The position numbers and the translations under genes are program-made. Under the pieces are notes generated by a model. That model was not told the DNA's origin. It searched no databases and was given only the letters and a program-made list of their open reading frames with translations. Shown here in pieces: positions 17,396-26,495 of a DNA stretch of 64,000 bases. This DNA is from Thalassotalea euphylliae (GTDB lineage Bacteria; Pseudomonadota; Gammaproteobacteria; Enterobacterales; Alteromonadaceae), in NCBI RefSeq assembly GCF_003390395.1, contig NZ_QUOV01000001.1:1178001-1242000 (forward strand). Direction: 5' to 3'. The first letter of the stretch is position 1. Each line of letters starts with the position of its first letter.

Positions 17396-17943
17396 CTTTA
17401 TGTCCTGACTTAAAGCCAGTTGTGATTGAATATGAGAACGACTGGTTTACTGTTAACAATCGTGGCGGTTACCTCACACATGAGCCCAAAGGTAAGCAGG
17501 TGGCAGTGCTGGTGATAAAGAATAAGCATGTACTGCTTGTTATAGTGAAGCGGCCAGTTATTAATGACTGTACTTGGGAATTACCTGCAGGGGGCTGCTA
17601 TACAAACGAGTCCCCTAAACAAGGTGCGATAAGAGAAGTCTGCGAAGAAGCCGGAATAACAATTACGAAAGAACAGCTTATCGCATTAGATAGTATGTCT
17701 ATATGCCCGAATCGCTATGTCGAGGCGCCGTATATTTATGCGGCCGAAGTGACAGAGCAACAATGGTCTGAACGACAGGGCTTTGATAGCGAAATCACGG
17801 AACGCCAGTGGTTTTCGTATGAGCAGATCCAACAAATGCTACTTGCTAATAAAATCTACGTAGCACTACCCGCATTAATTCTGGCTAAGTTATTGCTTTG
17901 TCCGAAGCAAGACGTCATGTATATGGCACTCAAAGGTAAATAA
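17392..17943 (+). CDS. NUDIX hydrolase
   Basis: The 183-residue protein has a complete NUDIX box G-x5-E-x7-REVCEEAGI (about residues 67-89), which includes the metal-binding glutamates. The overall plan resembles ADP-ribose/GDP-sugar pyrophosphatases. It overlaps the dehydratase stop by 4 bases and is followed after 5 bases by the E1-alpha gene. A possible role is removal of an unwanted nucleotide sugar or hydrolysis of a GDP-heptose intermediate. The exact substrate cannot be read. Confidence 0.8.
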   Translation: MTLCPDLKPVVIEYENDWFTVNNRGGYLTHEPKGKQVAVLVIKNKHVLLVIVKRPVINDCTWELPAGGCYTNESPKQGAIREVCEEAGITITKEQLIALDSMSICPNRYVEAPYIYAAEVTEQQWSERQGFDSEITERQWFSYEQIQQMLLANKIYVALPALILAKLLLCPKQDVMYMALKGK

Positions 17944-17948
17944 AATTA

Positions 17949-18878
17949 ATGAAACAACTACCTATATATCAAGACCTGTTTAAAAAGGCGCTGAGAATAA
18001 GGCTGGTAGAAGAAGATATCATTAGTCGATATCACACTGATAAAATTCAAAGCCCAGTTCATTTATCTATAGGTCAAGAAGCTGTGGCTGTTGGCATATG
18101 TGAGGCACTGACACCGAGCGATTTATTATTTTCAACCTATCGCTCTCATGCGTTTTATCTCGCTAAAGGCGGCAGCCTCAATGCCATGATGGCTGAGTTA
18201 TATGGGCGTGTTGATGGTTGCTGTAAAGGCAAAGGTGGCTCGATGCACTTGGCTGCACCTGAGGTTGGCTTTGTTGGCACATCCGCCGTCGTGGCAAGCA
18301 GTATTTCAAATGCTGTGGGTTCTGCGTTGGCGGCAAAATTACTCAATAAAAATCAAATTAATGTGGTGGTTTTTGGTGATGGTGCAACCGAAGAGGGAAG
18401 CTACCATGAATCACTCAACTACGCAGCTTTGCATCAAATTCCGTTGATATTTGTTTGTGAAAACAACCAGTATGCCGTTCATTCGTCGCTTGACGAAAGG
18501 CAAAGTTATCAAATTCTAGCGCATGCCAATACCTATGGTATTGAAACACATAAGCTTGAAAGTGGTTACGACTTTGTTGCTGTCGCTGACTACATGAAAA
18601 CGCTCGTAGCATCGGTTAAAAAGCGTCCTCGCCCAGTGTTTATTGAAATTCATACGTGTCGCTATAAAGAGCATGTTGGCCCTGGTGAAGACTTTTCTGG
18701 TGGTTATCGAACTGAGCAAGCTGTTGATGAATGGAAGTCAAAAGATCCACTGGTTATTGATAACGAAACTATTTCGTTGTTTAAAGAAGCCCTGCTGGCC
18801 GAAATAGAAGACAGCGTCAACTTTGCGGAAAACAGCCCACTTCCAACTCAACAACACTTACTTGAAGACATCTTCTAA
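17949..18878 (+). CDS. Thiamine-diphosphate enzyme, E1-alpha-type subunit
   Basis: A 309-residue homologue of 2-oxo acid dehydrogenase E1 alpha. It has the TPP/metal motif FGDGATEEGSYHESLNYA ending at VCENNQYAV (GDG...NN) and an early HLSIGQEAVAVG segment. The pair with the next gene (E1 beta) forms an alpha2beta2 TPP enzyme. No E2 acyltransferase or E3 lipoamide dehydrogenase lies nearby. It may therefore act as a stand-alone decarboxylase, ligase or transketolase-like unit that makes a branched or acyl building block for the glycan. It is placed between a NUDIX hydrolase and a methyltransferase. The substrate is unknown. Confidence 0.8.
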   Translation: MKQLPIYQDLFKKALRIRLVEEDIISRYHTDKIQSPVHLSIGQEAVAVGICEALTPSDLLFSTYRSHAFYLAKGGSLNAMMAELYGRVDGCCKGKGGSMHLAAPEVGFVGTSAVVASSISNAVGSALAAKLLNKNQINVVVFGDGATEEGSYHESLNYAALHQIPLIFVCENNQYAVHSSLDERQSYQILAHANTYGIETHKLESGYDFVAVADYMKTLVASVKKRPRPVFIEIHTCRYKEHVGPGEDFSGGYRTEQAVDEWKSKDPLVIDNETISLFKEALLAEIEDSVNFAENSPLPTQQHLLEDIF

Positions 18879-18908
18879 TAAAGAAGTAAGTAGAGGATTA
18901 CAAATTCT

Positions 18909-19961
18909 ATGACGACCCTTTCATATGTCGATTCGCTTGCTAAAGCTATGCATGATGCTTTAGCGGAAAATGACAATGCCGTAATTTTTGGTCAGGGTGT
19001 AGACGACTTTAAAGGAACCTTTGGTACGACTTTGGGCTTACCTGAAAAGTTCGGTGCATACCGCGTTCAAGACACCCCTCTTTGTGAAGAAGGGATGACG
19101 GGTATTTGTGTTGGTGCAGCGCTCAATGGTTTAAAACCGATACATATACACATTCGAGCTGATTTTCTCTTTCTAGCATTAAATCAAGTCCTGAACATGG
19201 CGGCTAAATATAAATATATGTTCGGCGGCCACCATGATGTACCGATTTTTATTCGCGCAGTTATTGGTCGAAGTTGGGGGCAGGGGGCACAGCACTCTCA
19301 AAGTCCGCAAGCTATGTTGTCGCATTTCCCTGGATTAAAAGTGATCATGCCAGCGACTTCTCAATCTATTTTAGAAAGTTATCGCTATGCCATAAACGAT
19401 TTTAGTGGACCTGTTGTCTCGCTTGAACATCGCTTATTGTACGGTGTTAATTTTGATGTAGAGGAAGATAAACTGCGTACAGGTGAAAACGCATTAACTT
19501 CTTACATTGTGAGAGAAGGCGCTGATGTCACTATTGTTGCCACGTCTATCATGGTACTTGAAGCGATCCGAGCAGCTAAGTACTTGGCGAGTTATGGTAT
19601 TAGTTGTGAGGTCATTGATTTGCACTCGCCAACAGATATTGATGAAAGCCTAATCATTGAAAGTGTCAGAAAAACTGGCAAATTAATGGTAGCAGATACC
19701 AGTTGGATCAACTTTGGTGTCAGTGCTGAAATTGCACGTTTAATGTGCCAACAAGGTTTTGGATTGCTGCAAAAGCCAATGGCTGCTATTGGTATGGCGC
19801 CAAGCCCATGTCCGACGGCAAAAGCGTTAGAAGACCTATATTACCCAAATCAAGAAGTCATGATTGCAAAAATACTTGAGTTGGTTGAGCGAAATGACAT
19901 TGCCATTCCCAATGAGAAATCGATGGCAGATGTTTACAAGAAGTTTAAAGGGCCATTTTAA
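18909..19961 (+). CDS. Thiamine-diphosphate enzyme, E1-beta-type subunit
   Basis: The 350-residue protein matches the E1 beta/transketolase C-terminal family. It has DTPLCEEGMTGICVGAAL with the catalytic Glu that activates TPP, HIRADFLFLALNQVLN, and a beta-domain ending with EVIDLHSPTDID. The next gene starts at the last base of its stop (ATG overlap at 19961). It follows the alpha gene by 30 bases. It would provide half of the TPP site of the alpha2beta2 enzyme. Absence of E2/E3 genes in the cluster speaks against a complete dehydrogenase complex here. Confidence 0.8.
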   Translation: MTTLSYVDSLAKAMHDALAENDNAVIFGQGVDDFKGTFGTTLGLPEKFGAYRVQDTPLCEEGMTGICVGAALNGLKPIHIHIRADFLFLALNQVLNMAAKYKYMFGGHHDVPIFIRAVIGRSWGQGAQHSQSPQAMLSHFPGLKVIMPATSQSILESYRYAINDFSGPVVSLEHRLLYGVNFDVEEDKLRTGENALTSYIVREGADVTIVATSIMVLEAIRAAKYLASYGISCEVIDLHSPTDIDESLIIESVRKTGKLMVADTSWINFGVSAEIARLMCQQGFGLLQKPMAAIGMAPSPCPTAKALEDLYYPNQEVMIAKILELVERNDIAIPNEKSMADVYKKFKGPF

Positions 19962-20914
19962 TGGTGCAAAAATCGATAACATCTGCTTGGTTTGCTGAAA
20001 AGTTTAACTGCACTGAAAGTGACATTTCACAAATAGTCAGTGCCGAAGAAATTGATGGTTTGGTGTATGAGATTTTAACTACTGAACAGCAAAACGCAGT
20101 TGTTGACGAGTTGACCGAAGTTAATCGCTCAGCTCAGCTAAGGGTTTCAACGCAAGATAGTAACCCTGTTTGGGAAAAAGGCTGGGGTGAGGTTTTTCAG
20201 CGGTTAGCATCTAGTGAAGACATAGCAAGAGAAATACTTAAACCTCAATATTTTGGCAAAGATACACGTCTCAGGTTTGATGGCCAATATATAAGAGCAA
20301 AGAGTAATAACTTTGAATATCGCATGGACCTTCTGATCCGCAAAGTTGCTTTCAGTCACTATTTCTCAGCGGTTAATAATATTGTTGAACTTGGCTGCGG
20401 TACCGCTAATAGCTTATTGCTATTAAGTGAGTTATACCCAGACAAGCCACTACAAGGCGCTGATTGGGCTACGTCTTCTCAGAAGATTGTTGAAAAGCTT
20501 GCCCGCCAAACCGGTAAAAAACTCAGTGGTGTGAATTTTAATATGTTTACTTGCGAGGGCGCTAATAGTCTTGAGGTAAATTCGGATACTGGCGTATTAA
20601 CAGTGCATGCATTGGAGCAACTAGGCCCCGATTTTCAAACGATATTGGCGCTATTATTGGATAAAAAACCAAAAGTGTGTGTGCACTTAGAGCCAATAAG
20701 CGAGCTCTATCAAGCGAATCAGGCATATGACCAAGTCGCTTTAGATTACCACAAAAAGCGCAACTATCTGGCGGGCTTTTATTCTGAATTAAAGCGCTTG
20801 GAGCAGGAAGACCAAATAGAAATTCTATGTAACCAAAGGCTTGGTTTTGGCGGCTTGTATCATGAAGCTTATAGCTTGGTCGTTTGGAGAATGAAGAGAT
20901 ATGACAGCAAGTAA
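19961..20914 (+). CDS. Class I SAM-dependent methyltransferase-like protein
   Basis: The 317-residue protein has motif I VELGCGTANSLLLL near residue 142 and an acidic turn (LQGADWA) about 25 residues on, where the SAM ribose is bound. The N-terminal ~130 residues contain WEKGWGEVF and an all-helical preface. This layout is seen in sugar methyltransferases of polysaccharide loci. Whether it methylates O, N or C is not visible. It overlaps the dioxygenase gene downstream by 14 bases, so the two are likely co-translated. Confidence 0.7.
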   Translation: MVQKSITSAWFAEKFNCTESDISQIVSAEEIDGLVYEILTTEQQNAVVDELTEVNRSAQLRVSTQDSNPVWEKGWGEVFQRLASSEDIAREILKPQYFGKDTRLRFDGQYIRAKSNNFEYRMDLLIRKVAFSHYFSAVNNIVELGCGTANSLLLLSELYPDKPLQGADWATSSQKIVEKLARQTGKKLSGVNFNMFTCEGANSLEVNSDTGVLTVHALEQLGPDFQTILALLLDKKPKVCVHLEPISELYQANQAYDQVALDYHKKRNYLAGFYSELKRLEQEDQIEILCNQRLGFGGLYHEAYSLVVWRMKRYDSK

Positions 20915-21626
20915 AAAAGCTTTGTGCCGGTTTAACGAAGCGGATGGGTTATTAAAATATGAGCATGCCGAGGGCATTTTTCCAAAAAACGTATTGGTTA
21001 GCCTACGTGAAAAATTAGCTCAATTGTCTCAAACAGAGCTAGCAACAGATAAAAAAGATCTGGCGGCGGTTAGTCGTGGTGAAAAAACAGTTGAAGTTCG
21101 ATTAAACAAGGTTTGGTTTGATGCGTGGAAAAGCTTGACGCCTAAAGGGCGAGAGTTACTAGGAGACTTTAAATATGTTATTTATCCACCACAAGTTAGG
21201 CAAATGTCAGAGCAATCTCATTATGTTCCTTGGCATCAAGACATTGCATTTGGCCGTCTAATGCCAAAGCCACATGAACACTTGATTACCTGCTTTATAC
21301 CAATAGAAGATGAACCGGAACTGCACTCTACCATTCGGTTTGCAAAAGACTATCAACATAATGCAATTGAGCATCAAGCCAGCGGTAAATTCGGTGCGGG
21401 AATTACCAATTTTCAGTTTGATGATACGGTGACTTTTGATTTAAATCTTGGTGATGCACTAGTTTTTGGTGCGCTAGTTCCGCATCAGACCTACACACCA
21501 CCTAATAAAATAGTCGAACGACGCTCACTCGAATTCAGGTTAGTTACGCAAAACAATCGGGTTGCTGGTAAGGATTATTTTGATATTGATACTCATCAGT
21601 TCGTTTGTTTACCCGAGGAAGAATAA
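20901..21626 (+). CDS. Phytanoyl-CoA dioxygenase-like Fe(II)/2-oxoglutarate oxygenase (1)
   Basis: This 241-residue double-stranded beta-helix oxygenase carries the iron motif HxD in PWHQDIAFG, the distal His in ALVPHQTYTP and the 2-oxoglutarate Arg candidate in RRSLEFRLV. These suffice for PhyH-type hydroxylation with Fe(II), oxygen and 2-oxoglutarate. In this cluster it probably hydroxylates a sugar carbon or an acyl side chain. It is flanked by two methyltransferase genes and overlaps both. A second member of the family occurs at 23165-23878; they are not close copies. Confidence 0.72.
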   Translation: MTASKKALCRFNEADGLLKYEHAEGIFPKNVLVSLREKLAQLSQTELATDKKDLAAVSRGEKTVEVRLNKVWFDAWKSLTPKGRELLGDFKYVIYPPQVRQMSEQSHYVPWHQDIAFGRLMPKPHEHLITCFIPIEDEPELHSTIRFAKDYQHNAIEHQASGKFGAGITNFQFDDTVTFDLNLGDALVFGALVPHQTYTPPNKIVERRSLEFRLVTQNNRVAGKDYFDIDTHQFVCLPEEE

Positions 21627-22432
21627 TGACCACAAATTCGCAAGATAAAATCGATAATGGCCGCAAGATTTGGCAAGCAGATGATGAAGTTGAAACTCGG
21701 CTCGTCGAGCATTTTGAAAAATACGATGTTTCACATAATGATGTATGGAAAAACTTTCCAATATACACGCGTAGAACCACACTAAAGAGGTTTTTGGCGC
21801 ATTATGAATTGTTTCAAAAAACAGTTCACTTGCCCGGTGATATTGTTGAACTAGGAGTATTTAAAGGTGCTTCATTGATGTCTTGGGCTAACTTTATGGA
21901 AATTCGCAATATGGGAGATCGCCATAAAAAAGTGGTTGGTTTTGACAACTTCAAGGGATTTGGCGAGTTAGATGAAAAAGATGGCGCCGCTTGTGCTGAT
22001 GCACAAAAACAAATTGGAGGATTTGACTCGAGCTCATTTGAAGAGCCTCTTATTGATGCGATTGATATATTTGATCAAGACCGCTTTATCCCATACAAGA
22101 AAAGAGTACACCTAGTTAAAGGTGATATTGAGCAAACCGTCCCTCAATATGTTAACGAAAATCCAGGTATGCGAATTAGCCTATTACACTTTGATGTTGA
22201 TCTATATCGTCCAACACTAACGGCTCTAGAGTCTTTGTGGCCGTTAGTTGTGCCAGGTGGCGTAGTGGCATTTGATGAATATGGAATTCCACCTTGGGAG
22301 GGAGAAGCTAAGGCTGTAGATGAGTTTTTTGCTGGTCAAAATATTGAACTCAAAAGATTCGATTGGTGCAGTAATCCAGGTGCATATCTAATTAAAAAAA
22401 TAACCCATTGTAGAGTGATAGATGAGCCTTAA
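21626..22432 (+). CDS. TylF/MycF-family sugar O-methyltransferase
   Basis: A 268-residue protein with DIVELGVFKGASLMSWANF (motif I, about residues 73-91) and FDVDLYRPTLTALESLWPL, followed by PGGVVAFDEYG. This is the metal-binding D-x-D-LY...FDEY pattern of TylF/MycF enzymes that methylate sugar hydroxyls using SAM and Mg2+. The start ATG 21626 overlaps the previous stop by one base (TAATG). A longer frame from 21605 would overlap the upstream gene without need. It overlaps the SDR gene by 11 bases. The heptose is the likely acceptor. Confidence 0.8.
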   Translation: MTTNSQDKIDNGRKIWQADDEVETRLVEHFEKYDVSHNDVWKNFPIYTRRTTLKRFLAHYELFQKTVHLPGDIVELGVFKGASLMSWANFMEIRNMGDRHKKVVGFDNFKGFGELDEKDGAACADAQKQIGGFDSSSFEEPLIDAIDIFDQDRFIPYKKRVHLVKGDIEQTVPQYVNENPGMRISLLHFDVDLYRPTLTALESLWPLVVPGGVVAFDEYGIPPWEGEAKAVDEFFAGQNIELKRFDWCSNPGAYLIKKITHCRVIDEP

Positions 22433-23147
22433 AACAGTATTAATAACCGGAGCCAGCGGTAATATTGGCAGCCACATTGCGCACCAGTTAGCTGACACTG
22501 GAAATTATCGCTTAGCTTTACACTACTTCGAAAATAGTGACTCAATAAAGAATTTGGCTAAGGAGCTCGCCAACAAAGGGGCTACAACCTTGGTTGTTAA
22601 AGCTGATTTGGCAAACGCTCATGACGTTACTCAAATGTTTAATTTCATTCGTGGTCAATGGGGAACCGTTGAGGCTTTAGTTAACAATGCTGCGATTGAT
22701 GGAGGCCGTGCTTCTGCCTATCAGCACAGCGCCAAATTGATTGAAAAAGTGATGGCTGTGAATTTTTTTGGCGCTGTTAATTGCATCGGTGAAGCATTAC
22801 CCGATATGAAAATTAATGGCGAGGGTGCAATTGTTAATATCTCGTCACAGGCTGCCATTTATGGGGGGCACCTATTAGCGCATTATGCTGCATCAAAAGG
22901 TGCTTTAAACTCTTATGTCACAGGTGTTGCTAGAGAAGTGATTAAAGATGGCATACGTATCAACACAGTTAGCCCAGGTCCAGTAGCGAGTGAGGAGTCA
23001 GGCAACAAACACAATATAAGTGACGATAGTCTACCTATTGGTCGGTTAGCTAAACCGGATGAGGTAGCAAATACTGTTGTTTGGCTGCTTTCTCAAGCAG
23101 CTAGTTATATTTCAGGAACAATAGTACCTGTCACAGCCGCACGTTAA
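22422..23147 (+). CDS. Short-chain dehydrogenase/reductase (SDR)
   Basis: The 241-residue classical SDR has TGASGNIG for the cofactor, NNAAI, Ser in VNISSQAAIYGG, YAASK and the SPGPV loop. The Tyr-Lys-Ser catalytic set is complete. It most resembles FabG-like 3-oxoacyl reductases. Here it may reduce a keto sugar or, with the acyl carrier protein at 32393, a beta-keto acyl group. Neither is provable from sequence. It overlaps the methyltransferase upstream by 11 bases. Confidence 0.8.
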   Translation: MSLKTVLITGASGNIGSHIAHQLADTGNYRLALHYFENSDSIKNLAKELANKGATTLVVKADLANAHDVTQMFNFIRGQWGTVEALVNNAAIDGGRASAYQHSAKLIEKVMAVNFFGAVNCIGEALPDMKINGEGAIVNISSQAAIYGGHLLAHYAASKGALNSYVTGVAREVIKDGIRINTVSPGPVASEESGNKHNISDDSLPIGRLAKPDEVANTVVWLLSQAASYISGTIVPVTAAR

Positions 23148-23164
23148 ATTTCGGGATCTCATTC

Positions 23165-23878
23165 GTGAAAAAGCAGTTATCATTTTTTAAAAAGCCTGAT
23201 TCGGTTCTCAATTTTTATTCTGAATACGGTTATCATATTGAATACGGGGTGATTTCCGATGATGTGTGTGATGAAATTCAATTGCTTGCTCATCAACTTG
23301 CCTGCGCAAAAAGTGGCAATTTTGCTCCTGTAATGATGCCACACCGAGAAAATGAGCAGTTTCTCCATTATATGAAAAACCCGCAAATAACGGCAATTAT
23401 GTCTGCGTTGTTAGCGGGAAATATTGCTGGGTTACAAAGCCAGTTTTTTTTCATGAAACCTGGCACTAGAGGGTTTACACCCCATCAAGATAATCACTTT
23501 GTTCAGGCACGTCATGGAGCTTTTGCATCCGCATGGCTTGCCCTTGAAGACACATGCCAAGAAAATGGCGGGTTAGTTGTATACCCAGGTACCCATAAAA
23601 TGGGCACGTTGCCTGTTGTAGAAACCAATTTAAAAAGTTTATCTGCACAAGATCCGAATGCTTACAGAACAGAAGTTTCTTTGCCAGTTGAGGTTAACCC
23701 AATTCACGTATCTGTTCCTAAAGGGGCTGTTCTTTTTATTCATGGTGATGTTGTTCATGCGTCAAACACCAACGCCTCAAAAGATAGATGGCGTCATGTA
23801 TTGTTGAACACTTATATATTACAAGGTGAAGCATTTAGGCCTGGCAGAGACGCCAAACGTGTAGAAATTTCTTTATAA
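23165..23878 (+). CDS. Phytanoyl-CoA dioxygenase-like Fe(II)/2-oxoglutarate oxygenase (2)
   Basis: A 237-residue PhyH-family oxygenase starting at GTG 23165. Clear motifs are FTPHQDNHF (HxD), GGLVVYPGTHKMG, GDVVHAS with the distal His, and RWRHVLLNTY with the 2-oxoglutarate Arg. It is a better match to the family than the first one at 20901. Similar enzymes hydroxylate acyl chains, amino acids or sugars. With two such oxygenases the final glycan probably carries at least two hydroxylations or oxidations. It follows the SDR gene by 17 bases. Confidence 0.82.
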   Translation: MKKQLSFFKKPDSVLNFYSEYGYHIEYGVISDDVCDEIQLLAHQLACAKSGNFAPVMMPHRENEQFLHYMKNPQITAIMSALLAGNIAGLQSQFFFMKPGTRGFTPHQDNHFVQARHGAFASAWLALEDTCQENGGLVVYPGTHKMGTLPVVETNLKSLSAQDPNAYRTEVSLPVEVNPIHVSVPKGAVLFIHGDVVHASNTNASKDRWRHVLLNTYILQGEAFRPGRDAKRVEISL

Positions 23879-23902
23879 CTCCGAAAAATCAAAGTTCAAA
23901 TT

Positions 23903-24973
23903 ATGTTACTTAATTCAATCGCTAAACACCTGTCTTTTAAAAAAACCTCTTTGTTACATGAGTTTGAACAAACACCATTAGGTTTTATTGATGTCGGTGC
24001 AAGAGGCGGTGTGCATGAACTTGTCGAGCCTTTTGCTATGTACACGGCTGTACTGGCTTTTGAGCCAGATAAAAAAGAGTGTCTAAGACTACAGGCTATA
24101 GAGGAAGTTACAGCTCCTTGGGCAAGCTTCACGCTTGAAGCCTCGGCATTATCTGATGAAAGAGGAAGTGCTGAGTTAGTGCTAATGTCCGCTCCAACAA
24201 ATCATTCATTAAGAGCGCCTAATTTGCAGTTGACTGACCGTTATCAGATGGAAAAATGGCGGGAAATTGGTAGGGAGCCACTGCAAGTCGATACGCTAGA
24301 CAATATAATTCAACGTAACAAAAGCCAAGTTAACCCCGTAGCAGAGTTTATCAAACTTGATACCCAAGGAAGCGAACACGAAATTTTGACTGGAGCTACT
24401 GAAACTATCAGAGAGCAAACGGTTGCAATCGTTTGTGAGGTTTCATTTGCGGAGCTCTATAAGGGGCAAAAGTTGTTCTCTGAGGTCGAGCAGCAAATGA
24501 GGTCACTTGGTTTTAGTTTTTATGGCTTCACTTCAATGTTCTCTCGTTCGCAAAAGCAGTTAAATAAATTAACTAATGGAACAAAGGAGCGACCGTTTTA
24601 TACTGACGCGATCTTTTTCAAAGATCCGCTAAGTTCTCTCAGCAACAGTGAACATCAATCGGAGCGACAATCAAAAAGTCTGTTTGTTATTTCGTTGTTG
24701 CTAGGTTATTTCGATTTCGCCCTAGAATTAGCGAAGGCGACGTGGCTGATTAATGCGTGTAGCACTGAAATCAATGCGATTGCCACACTTGTAGATGAAC
24801 TGTCTAAGCTGGATGCACAAGCTGAACAAGCGGCTTTAAATGACCTCGTTTCAAATATACAAGCAACCCCTGAAAAAATTCATTTACATATTGGCGCATT
24901 TGTCGACGCGCGTCGCGCCAATAACGATTTTCATGATGTGCTCAATACTTTGGCTACACCTCAGCCCAAATAG
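23903..24973 (+). CDS. FkbM-family methyltransferase (1)
   Basis: This 356-residue protein has the FkbM core in its first ~240 residues: FIDVGARGGVHELVEPF (motif I), LAFEPDKKEC (acidic SAM turn) and EFIKLDTQGSEHEILTGA. The K-x-D-x-Q/E-G-x-E motif is diagnostic of the family. The C-terminal ~110 residues are an extra helical part with no recognised domain. FkbM enzymes make methyl ethers on polyketides and sugars. It lies between a PhyH oxygenase and an epimerase. A second FkbM gene lies at 35853. Confidence 0.82.
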   Translation: MLLNSIAKHLSFKKTSLLHEFEQTPLGFIDVGARGGVHELVEPFAMYTAVLAFEPDKKECLRLQAIEEVTAPWASFTLEASALSDERGSAELVLMSAPTNHSLRAPNLQLTDRYQMEKWREIGREPLQVDTLDNIIQRNKSQVNPVAEFIKLDTQGSEHEILTGATETIREQTVAIVCEVSFAELYKGQKLFSEVEQQMRSLGFSFYGFTSMFSRSQKQLNKLTNGTKERPFYTDAIFFKDPLSSLSNSEHQSERQSKSLFVISLLLGYFDFALELAKATWLINACSTEINAIATLVDELSKLDAQAEQAALNDLVSNIQATPEKIHLHIGAFVDARRANNDFHDVLNTLATPQPK

Positions 24974-24982
24974 GTAATTAAA

Positions 24983-25981
24983 ATGTTGTTACAAGAATTC
25001 TCCGACCAATTAATGGGAAAAAAATGTTTAGTAACTGGCGGAACTGGGCTTATTGGTCGCCAAGTTGTGAAGTTACTTTGCGATGCTCAGGCTAAGGTTA
25101 CGATAGTCTCTTTAGATAAGTTGATTGTTGATGAACGAGCAGAGCACTTAGTACTTGATTTAACTGATTTTACTTCATGTGTAAAAGTTATGTCAGGTAT
25201 CGATTATGTCTTCCACTTGGCTGGTATTAAAGGCTCAATACAAGTGACAAAACAGTATCCAGCGAGTTTCTTTGTGCCGCTGTTAATGTTTAATACCAAC
25301 GTATTGGAAAGCGCTCGCCAAGCTAATGTCGAAAAGTTGATTTATACAAGTTCGATTGGCGCCTACTCTAGCGCAGAAGTTTTTAAAGAAGAGCAAGCAT
25401 TTGACGGCGAGCCCATGGATACTTACCCCGGCTGGGCAAAACGCATGGCTGAACTTCAAATACAGTCATATCGCGAACAGTATGGCTTGGAACATTATTC
25501 TGTTGTGAGGCCATGCAATGTTTATGGACCTGGCGATAACTTTGATCCTGAAAACGCTATGGTTATTCCGACCTTAATGCACCGAATCGCAAATAAAGAA
25601 GATCCTGTAAGCATTTGGGGGGATGGTACTGCAGTTCGTGATTTTGCATATAGCAGAGATGTTGCCATTGGCATTATTCAAACACTAATAAAAGGTACAG
25701 GAGACCAACCGTTTATCAACTTGGGTAGCGGTATTGGCTATACGATTAAAGAGTTAGTGCAAGCCTTAAACAGTTTTATTGAATTTAACTATGAATTTGA
25801 TTCTAGCAAACCTAGTGGCTTTCCAAAGCGGGTAATGGATATATCGCTTGCTGAATCATTGGTAGGCTATGAACACAAAACAAGCTTAGTTGAAGGTTTA
25901 AAAGAAACTTGGGAATGGTTTTTGCAAAATAGAGAAGAGTACTTGAATAAGAAAAATTACTTTGCGGAAGAAAATAAATAA
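24983..25981 (+). CDS. NAD-dependent epimerase/dehydratase-like, altered YxxxK (A)
   Basis: A 332-residue extended SDR with LVTGGTGLIGRQVVKLL (residues ~16-32), DYVFHLAG and YTSSIGAY. At the active site the family has Y-G-W-A-K; here residues 148-153 read YPGWAK, so the Tyr stands one residue early and the usual Tyr position is Pro149. VRPCNVYGPGDNF follows. Similar proteins act with HddA/HddC and RmlC-like enzymes in heptose modification, as C4-oxidoreductases or epimerases. The shift may mean an altered chemistry. It overlaps the RmlC-like gene by one base. Confidence 0.78.
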   Translation: MLLQEFSDQLMGKKCLVTGGTGLIGRQVVKLLCDAQAKVTIVSLDKLIVDERAEHLVLDLTDFTSCVKVMSGIDYVFHLAGIKGSIQVTKQYPASFFVPLLMFNTNVLESARQANVEKLIYTSSIGAYSSAEVFKEEQAFDGEPMDTYPGWAKRMAELQIQSYREQYGLEHYSVVRPCNVYGPGDNFDPENAMVIPTLMHRIANKEDPVSIWGDGTAVRDFAYSRDVAIGIIQTLIKGTGDQPFINLGSGIGYTIKELVQALNSFIEFNYEFDSSKPSGFPKRVMDISLAESLVGYEHKTSLVEGLKETWEWFLQNREEYLNKKNYFAEENK

Positions 25982-26493
25982 TGAAAGTAGTTGAGACGAA
26001 ATTACCTGGCGTAAAAATCATTGAATTAGAAAGATTTGAGGATTTTCGAGGGACTTATTTAGAGTCTTATAATCGAGAACTGTACCAAAAAAATGGTATC
26101 GATGTTGATTTTGTACAAGATGACTTTTCGATGTCTCGCAAGCATGTGCTAAGGGGTATTCATGGAGATGCAGAAACTTGGAAGCTAGTTAGCTGTATTG
26201 AAGGAGCGTTTCGACTAGTCGTAGTGAACTGCGATAAGGAGTCAGCTTTATTTGGCCAATGGTTAGCGGTGGATTTATCAGAGGAAAATTGCAAACAAGT
26301 ACTTATTCCCCCTAAGCACGGCAATGCGCATTTAGTGATGTCTGAGCGTGCAATTTTTCACTACAAGCAGAGCACCTACTATAACCCAGAAGGGCAATTT
26401 ACCTATAAGTGGAATGATGAGCGCTTTAATATTTGGTGGCCGATTACTGATCCTATCTTATCGCAACGCGATGACTTGGGTAAAAGAGTGTGA
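25981..26493 (+). CDS. RmlC-like sugar 3,5-epimerase
   Basis: A 170-residue cupin of the dTDP-4-dehydrorhamnose 3,5-epimerase family. HVLRGIHGD contains the catalytic His after the RG, and SCIEGAFRLVVVN and PPKHGNAHLV follow. Tyr residues in STYYNPEGQ are at the expected acid position. It would epimerise C3 and/or C5 of a 4-keto sugar. No rml genes are present, so the substrate is probably the GDP-6-deoxy-4-keto-heptose, as for the RmlC-like enzymes of Campylobacter heptose pathways. It sits between the two epimerase/reductase genes. Confidence 0.8.
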   Translation: MKVVETKLPGVKIIELERFEDFRGTYLESYNRELYQKNGIDVDFVQDDFSMSRKHVLRGIHGDAETWKLVSCIEGAFRLVVVNCDKESALFGQWLAVDLSEENCKQVLIPPKHGNAHLVMSERAIFHYKQSTYYNPEGQFTYKWNDERFNIWWPITDPILSQRDDLGKRV

Positions 26494-26495
26494 AT

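Noticed and set aside
17949..19961. Pyruvate dehydrogenase complex
   Set aside because: No E2 or E3 genes are present and the neighbours are sugar genes; only the E1 heterodimer is supported.
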